This document shows, in pieces, positions 6,346 through 14,950 of a DNA stretch of 64,000 nt. The stretch is from Maricaulis sp. (GTDB lineage Bacteria > Pseudomonadota > Alphaproteobacteria > Caulobacterales > Maricaulaceae), in NCBI RefSeq assembly GCF_017642925.1, contig NZ_JAEPOL010000006.1:119654-183653 (forward strand). The letters are read 5' to 3'. Positions within the stretch are counted from its first letter, which is position 1; each line of letters opens with the position of its first letter. The notes under the pieces were generated by a model. That model was not told where the DNA came from, made no database searches, and saw only the letters and a list, made by a program, of their open reading frames with translations. A program made the translations under genes and the position numbers.

Positions 6346-9300
6346 CTAGAACTCGTAGCGCAGACCGACGCGGATGGAGTACAGCGAGCTGCCGCGGCTG
6401 GCCGTGGAATTGGCACGGCTGCCGTTGAAGGAGTTGAAGCGGTACACGCAGTCACCAGCCGAGAGGCAGGCCGTACGCGGCGCATCACCCGTCAGGGCCG
6501 TCGCACCGTCGACGCCATTGATGGCGACGTCGGCAGCGGACACCAGATCGGCGGACACGATGTTGGCCTGACCGAAGGACGGGCCGTTCACTTGCGTGCC
6601 CCACTCGTCGTTCAGCAGGTTGGCCACGTTGAAGATGTCGATGACCATGTTCAGGCGGTTCTCACCGACCCACTGCTCAACAGCACCCGAGAAGAAGGGC
6701 AGTTCCTGCTGGATACGCAGGTCCCATTGCTGGTTCCACGGCGAGGTCAGCGAGTTGCCTTCGAAGATCTGACCGCGGGGCACACCTGCGCTGTCGATCA
6801 GGTCGTTAAAGCCGGCTTGATCGAAACCGCTGGCGTAAACGACGCGCGCATCGGTGGCTTCCGGGATGTACAGCAGGTCCGCATCGTACGGGCTTTCACC
6901 CTGACCGGCGCGGCCGAAGAGCGGGTTCGAGGAACCCACGTCGAAGGTGTAGCTGTACGGGGAGCCCGAGGTGAACTCGCCGATCAGGTCGAGGCGGGTC
7001 GTCAGATCGCCGAAGAACTCACGCTCGTACCAGAAGGCCGTCACGAAACGATCTTCAACCTGGTAGAGCGAGGTCGAGGCGGACACATCGTTCCGGTCCG
7101 ACGTGGTCTGCGAACGCCAGGAGGAAATGCCGCGCGAAGACGTGTCGTACAGGGCCGACTGGACGTCCTGGTAGGCATAGCTGACGTTGAAGCCGAGACC
7201 GTTCTCGTACTCCTTCGACAGGCCGACGGTGAAGACGTGGCTTTCGCCGCTGTCGACATTCGTCAGCATGGTCAGGTTGGCTTCACCCAGATCGTCGAGG
7301 TCGGCATAGATGGTACGACCGTCCGGAGCCACGCCCGGGGCGTAGCCGAGTTCCAGCTGAGCCAGGTTGTCCCAGGCGAAGCTGTTTTCGGACTTGGAGT
7401 ACAGGTACTGCGCCGTGAAGACGTAGTCGCTGCCGAAGTCCAGACCACCGAAGCGCAGGTCGAAGCTCTGGTCGAGGCGCAGGGAGGCGCGCCAATCGGC
7501 CGGGATCTCGAAGCTCGGATCGATCATGTCGATCGAGACCGGAGCCTGGCTGGCGACGTCATCACGCAGAGATTGCGGGACGCTCAGGTCGGTGATGGTC
7601 GCACCGTCGAGACGCGAGTAAACCGTCGGCGTCTGGAAGGCGTTGGAGATCCAGACCTGCGGCGCACCGCCCGAGAACAGGCCGAAACCACCCGACACCG
7701 TCGTACGGTCCAGGGCATCCCAGCGGAAGCCGGCCCGCGGCATCAGGATATCTTTGCCATCCAGGTTGGCCGAGGTGTCACGGCCGTACTGAGCGGCGAT
7801 GACCGGGTCGGCATACGGCTCGTCGTCCTGGCTGTAACGCTCGTAGCGGACACCGTAGTTGACCGTCAGGTCGTCACGCAGCTGCCAGGTGTCTTCGGCG
7901 AAGGCCACGAAGCGGTCGAAGCCCCAGCTGGAAGCACCGTCAACAGCATTGTTGGACGTCACGTTGCGGTATTCGACGCGACCGATGCCGTCGATCAGAT
8001 CCTGCGGGCTGGAGAAGGTGAATTCGCCGTTCGACTGCTGACCGAAGAGGTTGAACAGGTCGAACTGCTCGTATTCACCGCCGACCGTGAAGATGTGGTC
8101 GTTCCAGGTGTAGTCGGCAGAACCGAACACGACGAAGCGGGTGTCGTTGTACTCGTTGCCGTGACGGTAGATGTCGCAGCCTGCGACGATGTTGGACAGG
8201 TTCTGGGTGGCCAGGCCTTCCAGCGGGGTGCCGACGAGTTCAGCAACCGTCCAGCCATCGAAGGAGAGCTGCGGCTGGTCGGAACCGGCGCCACAATTCT
8301 GGCCCTTCACGAATTCCGTGTTCGAAATCCGCAGGGTGGTGGACAGGCGATCAGACCAATCGGAGTAGACCTGCAGGGTCATCGCCTCGATTTCCAGCGG
8401 CACGCCGTAGAAGGCCGTGTCGTAGTTGTAGGCCGAGGTCGAGGTGTCGAGTTCTTCGGTCGACTGGTAGGTGAACGAGGCGCGGTGGTTCTCGTTGATG
8501 TTCCAGTCGAACTTGGCGAGCAGACGCTCGGACGTCGACGGATAGGATTCCTGGAGCGGACGCGAGCCGATGTCAAAGCCGTACTCGTTCTGGACCATGC
8601 TGGCCAGCGTCGTCCAGAAGGCCGGGTCGATGCCGGCGTTTTCGTACGTGGCCGAGCGGTCGGTCGGGGTCGCCGCGGTATACTCGTCATAGGAGACCAG
8701 GAAGAACAGCTTGTCTTCGATGATCGGGCCGGAGATCGAGATGCCGTACTCTTCTTCTTGGTACGGAACGGCCGGGACGAGAACGCCGTCGGTCACATTG
8801 CCGCGGAAGTCTTCGTCGGCACGGTAGTAGAAGGCTGCGCCGTCGAACTCGTTCGTACCCGAGCGGGTCACGACGTTGATCAGGCCGCCCTGGAAGTTAC
8901 CGGAGGTCACCGAATAGTCGGCGGCCACGACAGACGCGGACTCGACGATATCGATGTTGATCGGCGAACGGCTGGTGGCATAGGTGTTCGAACCCAGGCC
9001 GAAATTGTCCTGCTGCAGCGAGCCGTCGATGGACACGGCGTTGAAGCGCGGGGACTGACCGGCGATCGACATGAAGCTTTCGCCCGACTGGGAAACCAGC
9101 GGATCAAGGCGCAGCGTGTCGATCAGGTCGCGGTTCAGCGACGGGGCGTTGGCGACGTCACGCGCGGAGTAGGTCGAACCCACGCCATTGTTCAGGTCCA
9201 GCGTGTTGATGGCCTGGCCGGTGACGGTGATCACGTCTTCTGTGGCGGAGCTCAGACGGATGGTCAGCGGAGCTTGCGAGCCCGGCTGGATCATCAGGTC

Positions 9301-9591
9301 GTCGATCACGTCGCCCTGGAAACCCGGAGCCGAAACGAAGATGCGGTAGGGACCGCCGACGCGCAGACCGCTCTCGAAGAAGGAGCCGGTCGAGGTCGTG
9401 GTCGCCGTGCCGGACGTACCGGACGGCAGGTGCATGATGGTGACGGACGCACCGGACACCGGAGCGCCGTTTTCGTCCAGCACGGTGCCACGCAGCTGCG
9501 CGGAGGTCACCTGGGCGTGAACGGCAGCCGGAGCGGCGGCCAGCAGGGCGATGGTCGCCGCGCTATAGGAAAGCTTTTTCATAAAAGACAT
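6346..9591 (-). CDS. TonB-dependent receptor with N-terminal carboxypeptidase-regulatory-like domain (Oar-like)
   Basis: The 1081-residue outer-membrane protein has a signal peptide (about residues 1-26, ending AVHA). A carboxypeptidase-regulatory-like beta-sandwich follows (about 27-110, GTVLDENGAPVSGASVTI), then a TonB plug (about 110-240, with IDGSLQQDNFGL and GLINVVTRSGTNEF), and a long barrel ending in the outer-membrane signature YSIRVGLRYEF. No separate TonB box is obvious. This arrangement is typical of Oar-like receptors in Caulobacterales, and the transported ligand is unknown. The ATG at 9591 has GGGGGA eight bases upstream; this SD lies in a possible hairpin switch. A terminator follows the gene, so it is probably monocistronic. 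Confidence 0.93.
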   Translation of the reverse strand: MSFMKKLSYSAATIALLAAAPAAVHAQVTSAQLRGTVLDENGAPVSGASVTIMHLPSGTSGTATTTSTGSFFESGLRVGGPYRIFVSAPGFQGDVIDDLMIQPGSQAPLTIRLSSATEDVITVTGQAINTLDLNNGVGSTYSARDVANAPSLNRDLIDTLRLDPLVSQSGESFMSIAGQSPRFNAVSIDGSLQQDNFGLGSNTYATSRSPINIDIVESASVVAADYSVTSGNFQGGLINVVTRSGTNEFDGAAFYYRADEDFRGNVTDGVLVPAVPYQEEEYGISISGPIIEDKLFFLVSYDEYTAATPTDRSATYENAGIDPAFWTTLASMVQNEYGFDIGSRPLQESYPSTSERLLAKFDWNINENHRASFTYQSTEELDTSTSAYNYDTAFYGVPLEIEAMTLQVYSDWSDRLSTTLRISNTEFVKGQNCGAGSDQPQLSFDGWTVAELVGTPLEGLATQNLSNIVAGCDIYRHGNEYNDTRFVVFGSADYTWNDHIFTVGGEYEQFDLFNLFGQQSNGEFTFSSPQDLIDGIGRVEYRNVTSNNAVDGASSWGFDRFVAFAEDTWQLRDDLTVNYGVRYERYSQDDEPYADPVIAAQYGRDTSANLDGKDILMPRAGFRWDALDRTTVSGGFGLFSGGAPQVWISNAFQTPTVYSRLDGATITDLSVPQSLRDDVASQAPVSIDMIDPSFEIPADWRASLRLDQSFDLRFGGLDFGSDYVFTAQYLYSKSENSFAWDNLAQLELGYAPGVAPDGRTIYADLDDLGEANLTMLTNVDSGESHVFTVGLSKEYENGLGFNVSYAYQDVQSALYDTSSRGISSWRSQTTSDRNDVSASTSLYQVEDRFVTAFWYEREFFGDLTTRLDLIGEFTSGSPYSYTFDVGSSNPLFGRAGQGESPYDADLLYIPEATDARVVYASGFDQAGFNDLIDSAGVPRGQIFEGNSLTSPWNQQWDLRIQQELPFFSGAVEQWVGENRLNMVIDIFNVANLLNDEWGTQVNGPSFGQANIVSADLVSAADVAINGVDGATALTGDAPRTACLSAGDCVYRFNSFNGSRANSTASRGSSLYSIRVGLRYEF

Positions 9592-9640
9592 GGAGCATGT
9601 CCCCCAATGGATGATCAGATGGGGGCACGGCCCCCGGGTA
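9592..9640 (-). promoter_or_regulatory. Receptor mRNA leader with mutually exclusive G5/C5 hairpins at the SD
   Basis: On the minus strand the leader reads GGGGG (9635-9631), CCGTG, CCCCC (9625-9621), a 15-nt spacer, then GGGGG (9605-9601), which is the Shine-Dalgarno of the receptor gene. The middle CCCCC can pair either with the upstream GGGGG or with the SD, giving two exclusive folds that would expose or hide the ribosome-binding site. A weaker dyad GTACGA...TCGTAC lies next to it (9638-9659). Regulation is inferred from pairing only. Confidence 0.4.
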
Positions 9641-9920
9641 CGAAGCACGCGCCTCGTACGCCGGGCGTAAAAACTTTCCAAGACGTATATGAGAAGCTTT
9701 TGTGACGCTCCGGCAGGTTAACCCTGACAACCAACCCGTCGCTGCGGTGCAGCAATCACAAAATATGTGTGTGCAGCCGCACAAAACCTCAAAATCCGGG
9801 ATGCCGGCCTGTCCGGAACCCGGAATTTTCTCCACGGGGCCCCTTTACCGGCCCGTGCGAAAAGCGCATAGGCTGCGGCGAAAATGTTACACTTTTCAGC
9901 AGCGGAAACGGGACGTCCGA
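9641..9920. promoter_or_regulatory. Divergent spacer between TonB receptor and glycosyltransferase
   Basis: The gap between the two divergent start codons is 329 bases and includes the receptor leader. The part nearest the glycosyltransferase is richer in A and T (around 9760-9800 and 9880-9900), where both promoters would be expected. I see no clear operator, RNA gene or open frame with a credible ribosome-binding site. Confidence 0.35.
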
Positions 9921-11495
9921 ATGACTGATTCCACCTTCGCCGAATCTTCACGGACGAATCCCTGGCGACAGGCAACGATCGGCCTGATTATTGGCGTCGC
10001 GTTGATGCGCCTTGTGGCATTGGCGGTCTCGCCGGTTGCGCTCTACGCAGACGAGACCCAGTACTGGATCTGGTCCCGCGAATTCGACTGGGGCTATTTC
10101 TCCAAACCGCCCATGATCGCCTGGCTGATCGCCGCCTCGACCGGTCTTCTCGGCGACAGCGATTTCGCCGTCCGCCTTCCCGCACCCCTGCTGCATTCGG
10201 TAACGGCGGCATTCCTTTTCGCAAGTGCACAAAGGCTCGCGGACACCCGAACCGGCTTCTGGGCAGCGGCTGTCTATCTCACCCTGCCCTCGATCTGGCT
10301 GTCCGGCGTCGTCATCTCGACCGACGCGCTGCTGCTGTGCGCCTGGTCGGCTGGCCTCTACGCCCTGCTGCGCCTGCGTGAGGACCGCGGCTGGGTTTCC
10401 GCGGCGGGTCTGGGCCTCGCTATCGGCCTCGGCTTCCTGTCCAAATACGCGATGATCTATTTCGTCGTCGGCACGGCCATCGGCATTGTGATCGACGCGC
10501 CGCTGCGCCGGGCGCTGCTGAGCCTGAAAGGTGCCATCGCCGCACTCATCGCGCTCGCCTGCCTGGCCCCCAATCTCGCCTGGAATGCAGCAAACGATTT
10601 CGCCACCGTCACGCATACCGCGGCCAATGCAAACTGGGGCGGCGACCTGTTTCACCCTGCAGAAATGGCCGAATTCCTTGTCGAGCAGATTGCCGTCTTC
10701 GGGCCGCTTCTGTTTCCGGTCCTGATCGGCCTGCTGATTGCCGGCGTGCTGAAGCTTCGCAACATTGCGCCCGAACGCCGCCTGCTCGCCGCCTTTATCG
10801 TGCCCGCGATTCTCGCCGTCTCGATCCAGGCCTTCATCAGCCGCGCCCATGCCAACTGGGCGGCCGGTGCCTATGTCGCTGCGACGCTCCTGGTCACGCT
10901 CTTCCTGCTGAACGGGCCGGGCTGGCGCCGCTGGGTGCTGATCGGTTCGATCGCCCTGCACAGCATTGTCGGCATCGGTTTTGCCATGGTGGCCGCCAGC
11001 CCGGCTCTGGTGGAGATGGCCGGCCTCGACAACGCCACCAAGCGTATCCGCGCCTGGCCGGAAACGGCCAGCGCCATCGCCGACGCGGCCGCCGCAGACG
11101 ACTACGCCTTCATCGTGTTCGACGATCGCAATGTCTTCCACCAGACCCAGCGCTATGCGCCGTCCCTGCAGGGGCAGCTGCGGATGTGGCTGCGCTATTC
11201 CGGGCCGGTGAACCATGCCGAGGATATCTGGCCGCTGCCGGAGACGATCGACGGCCCCGTGCTGATCGTGTCGCACCGCCCGCTGGAAGTACCGCGCCTG
11301 CGGGAGGACTTCCGGACTTTCGAACCCGTCGGCGAACTGGCCATTCCGCTCGACGGCGGCCGCACGCGCGACTTCACCCTCTGGCGGGCCGAAGGGCATG
11401 TCCGCGTCGCGCGCGATGCTGCGTATGAAGACCGCTGGCAGGCGATCGACGCCGAAGCGGGCGTCGTGCGCGGCTACTCCAACGATGACGGCTAG
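9921..11495 (+). CDS. ArnT-like membrane glycosyltransferase (GT39/GT83, PMT superfamily)
   Basis: The 524-residue protein has roughly ten to twelve hydrophobic helices over residues 15-400 and a soluble C-terminal periplasmic domain. The first periplasmic loop carries the acidic catalytic motif ADETQYWIWS, followed by YFSKPPMIAWLI. Both are typical of undecaprenyl-phosphate-sugar transferases such as ArnT and of dolichyl-phosphate mannosyltransferases. It probably moves a sugar from a lipid carrier to lipid A or an envelope protein, but donor and acceptor are unknown. The ATG at 9921 is chosen because the TM region begins shortly after. Its stop shares CTAG with the convergent argC stop. Confidence 0.85.
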   Translation: MTDSTFAESSRTNPWRQATIGLIIGVALMRLVALAVSPVALYADETQYWIWSREFDWGYFSKPPMIAWLIAASTGLLGDSDFAVRLPAPLLHSVTAAFLFASAQRLADTRTGFWAAAVYLTLPSIWLSGVVISTDALLLCAWSAGLYALLRLREDRGWVSAAGLGLAIGLGFLSKYAMIYFVVGTAIGIVIDAPLRRALLSLKGAIAALIALACLAPNLAWNAANDFATVTHTAANANWGGDLFHPAEMAEFLVEQIAVFGPLLFPVLIGLLIAGVLKLRNIAPERRLLAAFIVPAILAVSIQAFISRAHANWAAGAYVAATLLVTLFLLNGPGWRRWVLIGSIALHSIVGIGFAMVAASPALVEMAGLDNATKRIRAWPETASAIADAAAADDYAFIVFDDRNVFHQTQRYAPSLQGQLRMWLRYSGPVNHAEDIWPLPETIDGPVLIVSHRPLEVPRLREDFRTFEPVGELAIPLDGGRTRDFTLWRAEGHVRVARDAAYEDRWQAIDAEAGVVRGYSNDDG

Positions 11496-12421
11496 CCGCG
11501 CAGCTCTTCCAGCCCCAGTGCTAGGGTCAGATTCTGCATCGCCTGGGTGGCCGCGCCCTTGAGAAGATTATCCAGCGCGCTGACGATCACGGCATGGTGG
11601 CCGCTTTCATCCACGGCGAACCCGCCGACCACCGCGCCGGGATTGCCGGCGCCGTCGCGCACTTCCGGTATGCGCTCGACGACTTCGATCAGAGGTTCGT
11701 CGGCATAGGCATCACGAAAACATCCGATCAGCGTGTCGCGATCCATCGGCTCGGCCAGCTCGACATGCACCGTCGCCACGATGCCGCGGAAGAATTGCGC
11801 GACATGCGGGGTGAAGCGGACGCTCTCGCCGAGATGCCGGCTCATCTCGCCCTCATGGATATGACCCATCAGGGCATAGGGCATCAGATTGTCGGCCAGC
11901 GCATCCGGATCATTCTTGCGCGATGGCGTGGTACCGGCGCCGGAATAGCCCGACACGCCGAACACATGCGCCGGACCGGCCAGGCGGCCGCGCAGCGGCG
12001 CGATCGCCAGCTGGCCGGCGGTGGCATAGCACCCCGGATTGGCGATGCGGCGGGCATGGCGGATCGCCTCGCGGCCGTGGATTTCCGGCAGGCCGTAGAC
12101 CCAGGCATCGTCAAACCGGTAGTCGGCCGACAGGTCGACGATCACGGTTCCGGCCGGAATGGCCGCGACGAACGGCGCCGCGGCCCCGTTCGGCAGCGCC
12201 AGGATCACGGCATCGACGGGCCGCGCGGCGACATCCTCCGGCGAGAGGGCTTCAAAGGCGAGATCGCCGCCGATTTCCGGCGCCATGTCGGCCACGGGCT
12301 TGCCGGCAAACTCGCGCGAGCTGGCATAGGCCAGAACCATGTCGTCGCGGCTGCCGATCAGGCGCAGCAATTCCCGGCCGGTATGACCGCGTGCACCGAT
12401 CAGTCCGATCCGGGCGGTCAT
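11492..12421 (-). CDS. argC: N-acetyl-gamma-glutamyl-phosphate reductase
   Basis: The 309-residue enzyme reduces N-acetylglutamyl phosphate to the semialdehyde with NADPH, the third step of arginine synthesis. Visible are the N-terminal dinucleotide fold (IGLIGARGHTGRELLRLI), the catalytic Cys131 (RRIANPGCYATAGQLAIAPL) and the GVSGYSGAGTTPSRKNDP loop. The length fits the shorter ArgC type. The ATG at 12421 overlaps the argBA stop as ATGA, so translation is coupled. It is the last gene of the operon, and its TAG stop overlaps the stop of the convergent glycosyltransferase gene on the palindrome CTAG. Confidence 0.95.
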   Translation of the reverse strand: MTARIGLIGARGHTGRELLRLIGSRDDMVLAYASSREFAGKPVADMAPEIGGDLAFEALSPEDVAARPVDAVILALPNGAAAPFVAAIPAGTVIVDLSADYRFDDAWVYGLPEIHGREAIRHARRIANPGCYATAGQLAIAPLRGRLAGPAHVFGVSGYSGAGTTPSRKNDPDALADNLMPYALMGHIHEGEMSRHLGESVRFTPHVAQFFRGIVATVHVELAEPMDRDTLIGCFRDAYADEPLIEVVERIPEVRDGAGNPGAVVGGFAVDESGHHAVIVSALDNLLKGAATQAMQNLTLALGLEELRG

Positions 12422-13755
12422 TTCGGCGCCTCGAGCGTGGGCGGCAGGGAGAAGGCTTTCTCGACCACAGCATCGATCCCGGTCAGGCTGACATCCTCGC
12501 CGCGCCAGAACACGGTCCATTCATCGCGGCGCACCGCGCCATCGCATTCGTCGAAATAGAAGCCATTGACCGGATTGCTGGTGCGCGACCGCCAGATCAG
12601 GCGCGGCGCGTACTCGACCAGCCGGTGCCAGACCGCCCGGCCCAGCCCCTCGCCGCGCGCATCGTCGAGCACGGCGAACTTGTCCAGATAGATCCAGTCG
12701 TCCAGCCGTGTCGTCAGCGCGGCGGCCCGATAGCTGTCGGTCACGAAGGCCTGATCGAGAACCAGGCTGTCCCAGTAGCCGGCGATCGGCGGACGCCCGA
12801 ACGCCTTGGCCACCAGCGTGTCGAGCTTTGCGATATCCAGCTCGTCCTTCGAAGCTGCCGACTTGATGCGCTCGCCGCGGCGGATCAGCGTGCCGGCACC
12901 GGCATGGGTGAAGAGCTCGCGGGCCAGTTCGGCCGGGCGCGTGATCGACACCGAGGATGACAGCGGCAGGTCGTCAAGCAGGCGCTTGATCTCCTCCAGC
13001 TTCAACCGCATGCCGCCATTGACCCAGTCGGCTTCCATCAATTCCGCGAAATCGGTCGCCAGGTTGATGGAGGACAGGATGTCCCCGTACTGGTCCAGCA
13101 GCCCGCCCGTCCCGGTCAGGAAGACCACCTTGTAGGGCTGCAGCGCATGCACCAGCGCGCGCACGGCGGTATCGGCGTTGACGTTGACGAGACATCCGTC
13201 AGCCGTCTCCCCCAGACAGGCCAGGATCGAGGCCTGGCCGGCCCGGGCCGCAGCCGCCACCAGGTCCAGCCGGACCCGGCTTGGCTCGCCGACCCGTCCG
13301 AGGGTCTTCTCGTCGACCAGCTCGGCCTCGAACACACCGCGCGGGATGGCCGCCGCCCGGCCGCCGGCGGCGCGGATCGCGTCCACCAGGGCGAGATTGG
13401 CTTCCGTTAGCGTATCGCGAATGATCGGGATGGCCGGTTCACGCGTGACGCGCAGGCCGTTGATCCGCTCGGTGGCGATCCCCGCCGCGTCCAGCGCCGC
13501 ATCCAGCTGCGGCCCGCCGCCATGCACCACGACCGGCGTCAGGCCGACCGTCTGCAGGAAGGCCAGCGCCGAGGCCAGCCCTTCCAGATCGTCCTGGATG
13601 ACCGCGCCGCCGACCTTGATGACGGCAAAGCGTTCCTGGTCGACGCCGGAGAAGCGGTGCAGGTATTCGCGGATCTCCTTGCCGTCGCGCATGTGCGACA
13701 GCAATTGAACAATGGTCTGGCGAACCGGGGGCTGGACCGGATCCTTGCCGCTCAT
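12418..13755 (-). CDS. argB: Bifunctional N-acetylglutamate kinase / N-acetylglutamate synthase (NAGS/K)
   Basis: This 445-residue protein joins an amino-acid kinase domain (about 1-285) to a GNAT domain (about 290-435). The kinase part shows FAVIKVGGAVI, VVVHGGGPQLD, NVNADTAVRALVHAL and LTGTGGLLDQYGDILSSI. The C-terminal part shows the acetyl-CoA loop DDARGEGLGRAVW and the substrate region RSRTSNPVNGFYFDECDG. Such fusions make and then phosphorylate N-acetylglutamate, and are known from Xanthomonas and from Maricaulis maris, whose enzyme has a crystal structure. It overlaps argF' upstream and argC downstream by ATGA. Arginine feedback on the synthase is expected from the family. Confidence 0.95.
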   Translation of the reverse strand: MSGKDPVQPPVRQTIVQLLSHMRDGKEIREYLHRFSGVDQERFAVIKVGGAVIQDDLEGLASALAFLQTVGLTPVVVHGGGPQLDAALDAAGIATERINGLRVTREPAIPIIRDTLTEANLALVDAIRAAGGRAAAIPRGVFEAELVDEKTLGRVGEPSRVRLDLVAAAARAGQASILACLGETADGCLVNVNADTAVRALVHALQPYKVVFLTGTGGLLDQYGDILSSINLATDFAELMEADWVNGGMRLKLEEIKRLLDDLPLSSSVSITRPAELARELFTHAGAGTLIRRGERIKSAASKDELDIAKLDTLVAKAFGRPPIAGYWDSLVLDQAFVTDSYRAAALTTRLDDWIYLDKFAVLDDARGEGLGRAVWHRLVEYAPRLIWRSRTSNPVNGFYFDECDGAVRRDEWTVFWRGEDVSLTGIDAVVEKAFSLPPTLEAPK

Positions 13756-14762
13756 TCCGCCCCCCCTTGCAGGGCCAGGGCTTCCATCACGGCTTTCTGG
13801 ACGTGCAGCCGGTTTTCCGCTTCGTCGATCCCCATGAAGGCGTCGCTGTCCACCACGGCGTCGGCGATCTTCACATTACGGCGCATCGGCAGGCAGTGCG
13901 AAACGACGGCATTATTGGTCAGCGCCATCTTGTCCGGCGTGATCATGAAGTCGGCGCCCTTCGCCCGGAACGGCGCCTCCTCGTCCCAATTGCCGTAGAA
14001 GGGCAAAGCCCCCCAGCTCTTGGCATAAACGACATCGGCACCCGAATAGGCCGCCTCGACATCGGTCGTCAGCGTCACCGAGCCGCCGCCTTCAGCCGTG
14101 AAGCGTTCCGCAGCCGACATGTAGCGCTCGTCGAGACGGTAGACCTCATCCGGCACCAGGATGCGGACATTGGCGCCGAACTTCGACGCGATCAGCAGCG
14201 AGGAATTGGCCACGGCCGTATTCAGCGGCTTGGGATGCGGCACCCAGGTCAGAAGATAATTCTTGCCCGCCACCGGACCGGAGCGCTCCTGCAGGGCCAG
14301 CATGTGAGCCAGCTCCTGACAGGGGTGCACAATGGTCTCCATATTGATGACCGGCACCGTCGCGTGTTTCGCAAAGGCGGAGATCATCGGATCCTCGCGC
14401 TCGTCCTGCCAGTTCTTGAACTCAGGGAAACAGCGGATGGCGATCAGGTCGACATAGCGCGACAGCACGCGCGCGGCCTCGCGCACATGCTCTTCCTCGG
14501 CACCGTCCATGATGGCGCCGTCACCGAACTCCATCGGCCAGGTCGCGCCCTTTGCGTCCAGCACGATGGCATGGCCGCCCAGCTGGTGCGCGCCGATGTC
14601 GAAACTCGATCGCGTTCGCAGTGAGGGATTGAAGAAGACCAGCGCAATCGACTTGCCCTCCAGCGATCGGCTCTTCACGCCCGACTTGAAGGCGGCTGCT
14701 CGGTCGAGCAGGCCCTGAAGTTCGTTGCGGGACCAATCTTCGGTGGACAGGAAATGGCGCAT
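13752..14762 (-). CDS. argF': N-acetylornithine carbamoyltransferase
   Basis: The 336-residue enzyme carbamoylates N-acetylornithine to N-acetylcitrulline, bypassing free ornithine. It follows the Xanthomonas AOTCase closely: carbamoyl-phosphate motif FFNPSLRTRSSFD (about 43-55), ATWPMEFGDGAIMDG, ETIVHPCQELAHMLALQE, TWVPHPKPLNTAVANSS, VYAKSWGALPFYGNW, KMALTNNAVVSHCLPMRRNVK and DEAENRLHVQKA. In the MDG-A-E-E-E-H stretch the residue that is proline in succinylornithine enzymes is glutamate (Glu90), which favours acetylornithine. An acetylcitrulline deacetylase is then needed but is not in the window. The ATG at 14762 has GAGGA seven bases upstream. It is the first gene of the argF'-argBA-argC operon. 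Confidence 0.95.
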   Translation of the reverse strand: MRHFLSTEDWSRNELQGLLDRAAAFKSGVKSRSLEGKSIALVFFNPSLRTRSSFDIGAHQLGGHAIVLDAKGATWPMEFGDGAIMDGAEEEHVREAARVLSRYVDLIAIRCFPEFKNWQDEREDPMISAFAKHATVPVINMETIVHPCQELAHMLALQERSGPVAGKNYLLTWVPHPKPLNTAVANSSLLIASKFGANVRILVPDEVYRLDERYMSAAERFTAEGGGSVTLTTDVEAAYSGADVVYAKSWGALPFYGNWDEEAPFRAKGADFMITPDKMALTNNAVVSHCLPMRRNVKIADAVVDSDAFMGIDEAENRLHVQKAVMEALALQGGAE

Positions 14763-14817
14763 CTAACGTCCTCGTTTCGCCTTCAGTGACAGGAGTCCCG
14801 GGCTGTTCAGGTTCCGG

Positions 14818-14846
14818 GCGGCGTCATGTGTACACATCAACGCCGC
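14818..14846. promoter_or_regulatory. Extended dyad between the arginine operon and the kdsB-like gene
   Basis: The perfect palindrome ATGTGTACACAT (14826-14837) is enclosed by further arms GCGGCGT (14818-14824) and ACGCCGC (14840-14846), with only 1 and 2 unpaired bases. It is the main symmetric feature of the 188-bp divergent spacer. The TGTGTACACA core resembles GntR-type operators, so it may control the arginine operon, the kdsB-like gene or both. It could also simply form a hairpin. Confidence 0.45.
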
Positions 14847-14950
14847 GAGTGCACGGGGAAATTCTGCATCCAGGGTCGTGGATACAGCCAATATGGCAAT
14901 TCCCGGCGGAGTGTGGAACAAGCCGGACCATTGCAGGGAGTTTGCGCCAC

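Noticed and set aside
5944..9705. Plus-strand open frame of more than 1200 codons opposite the TonB-dependent receptor gene
   Set aside because: It is the antisense of a well-supported gene, has no family resemblance and an odd His/Gly/Val/Arg-rich composition typical of GC-rich reverse frames.
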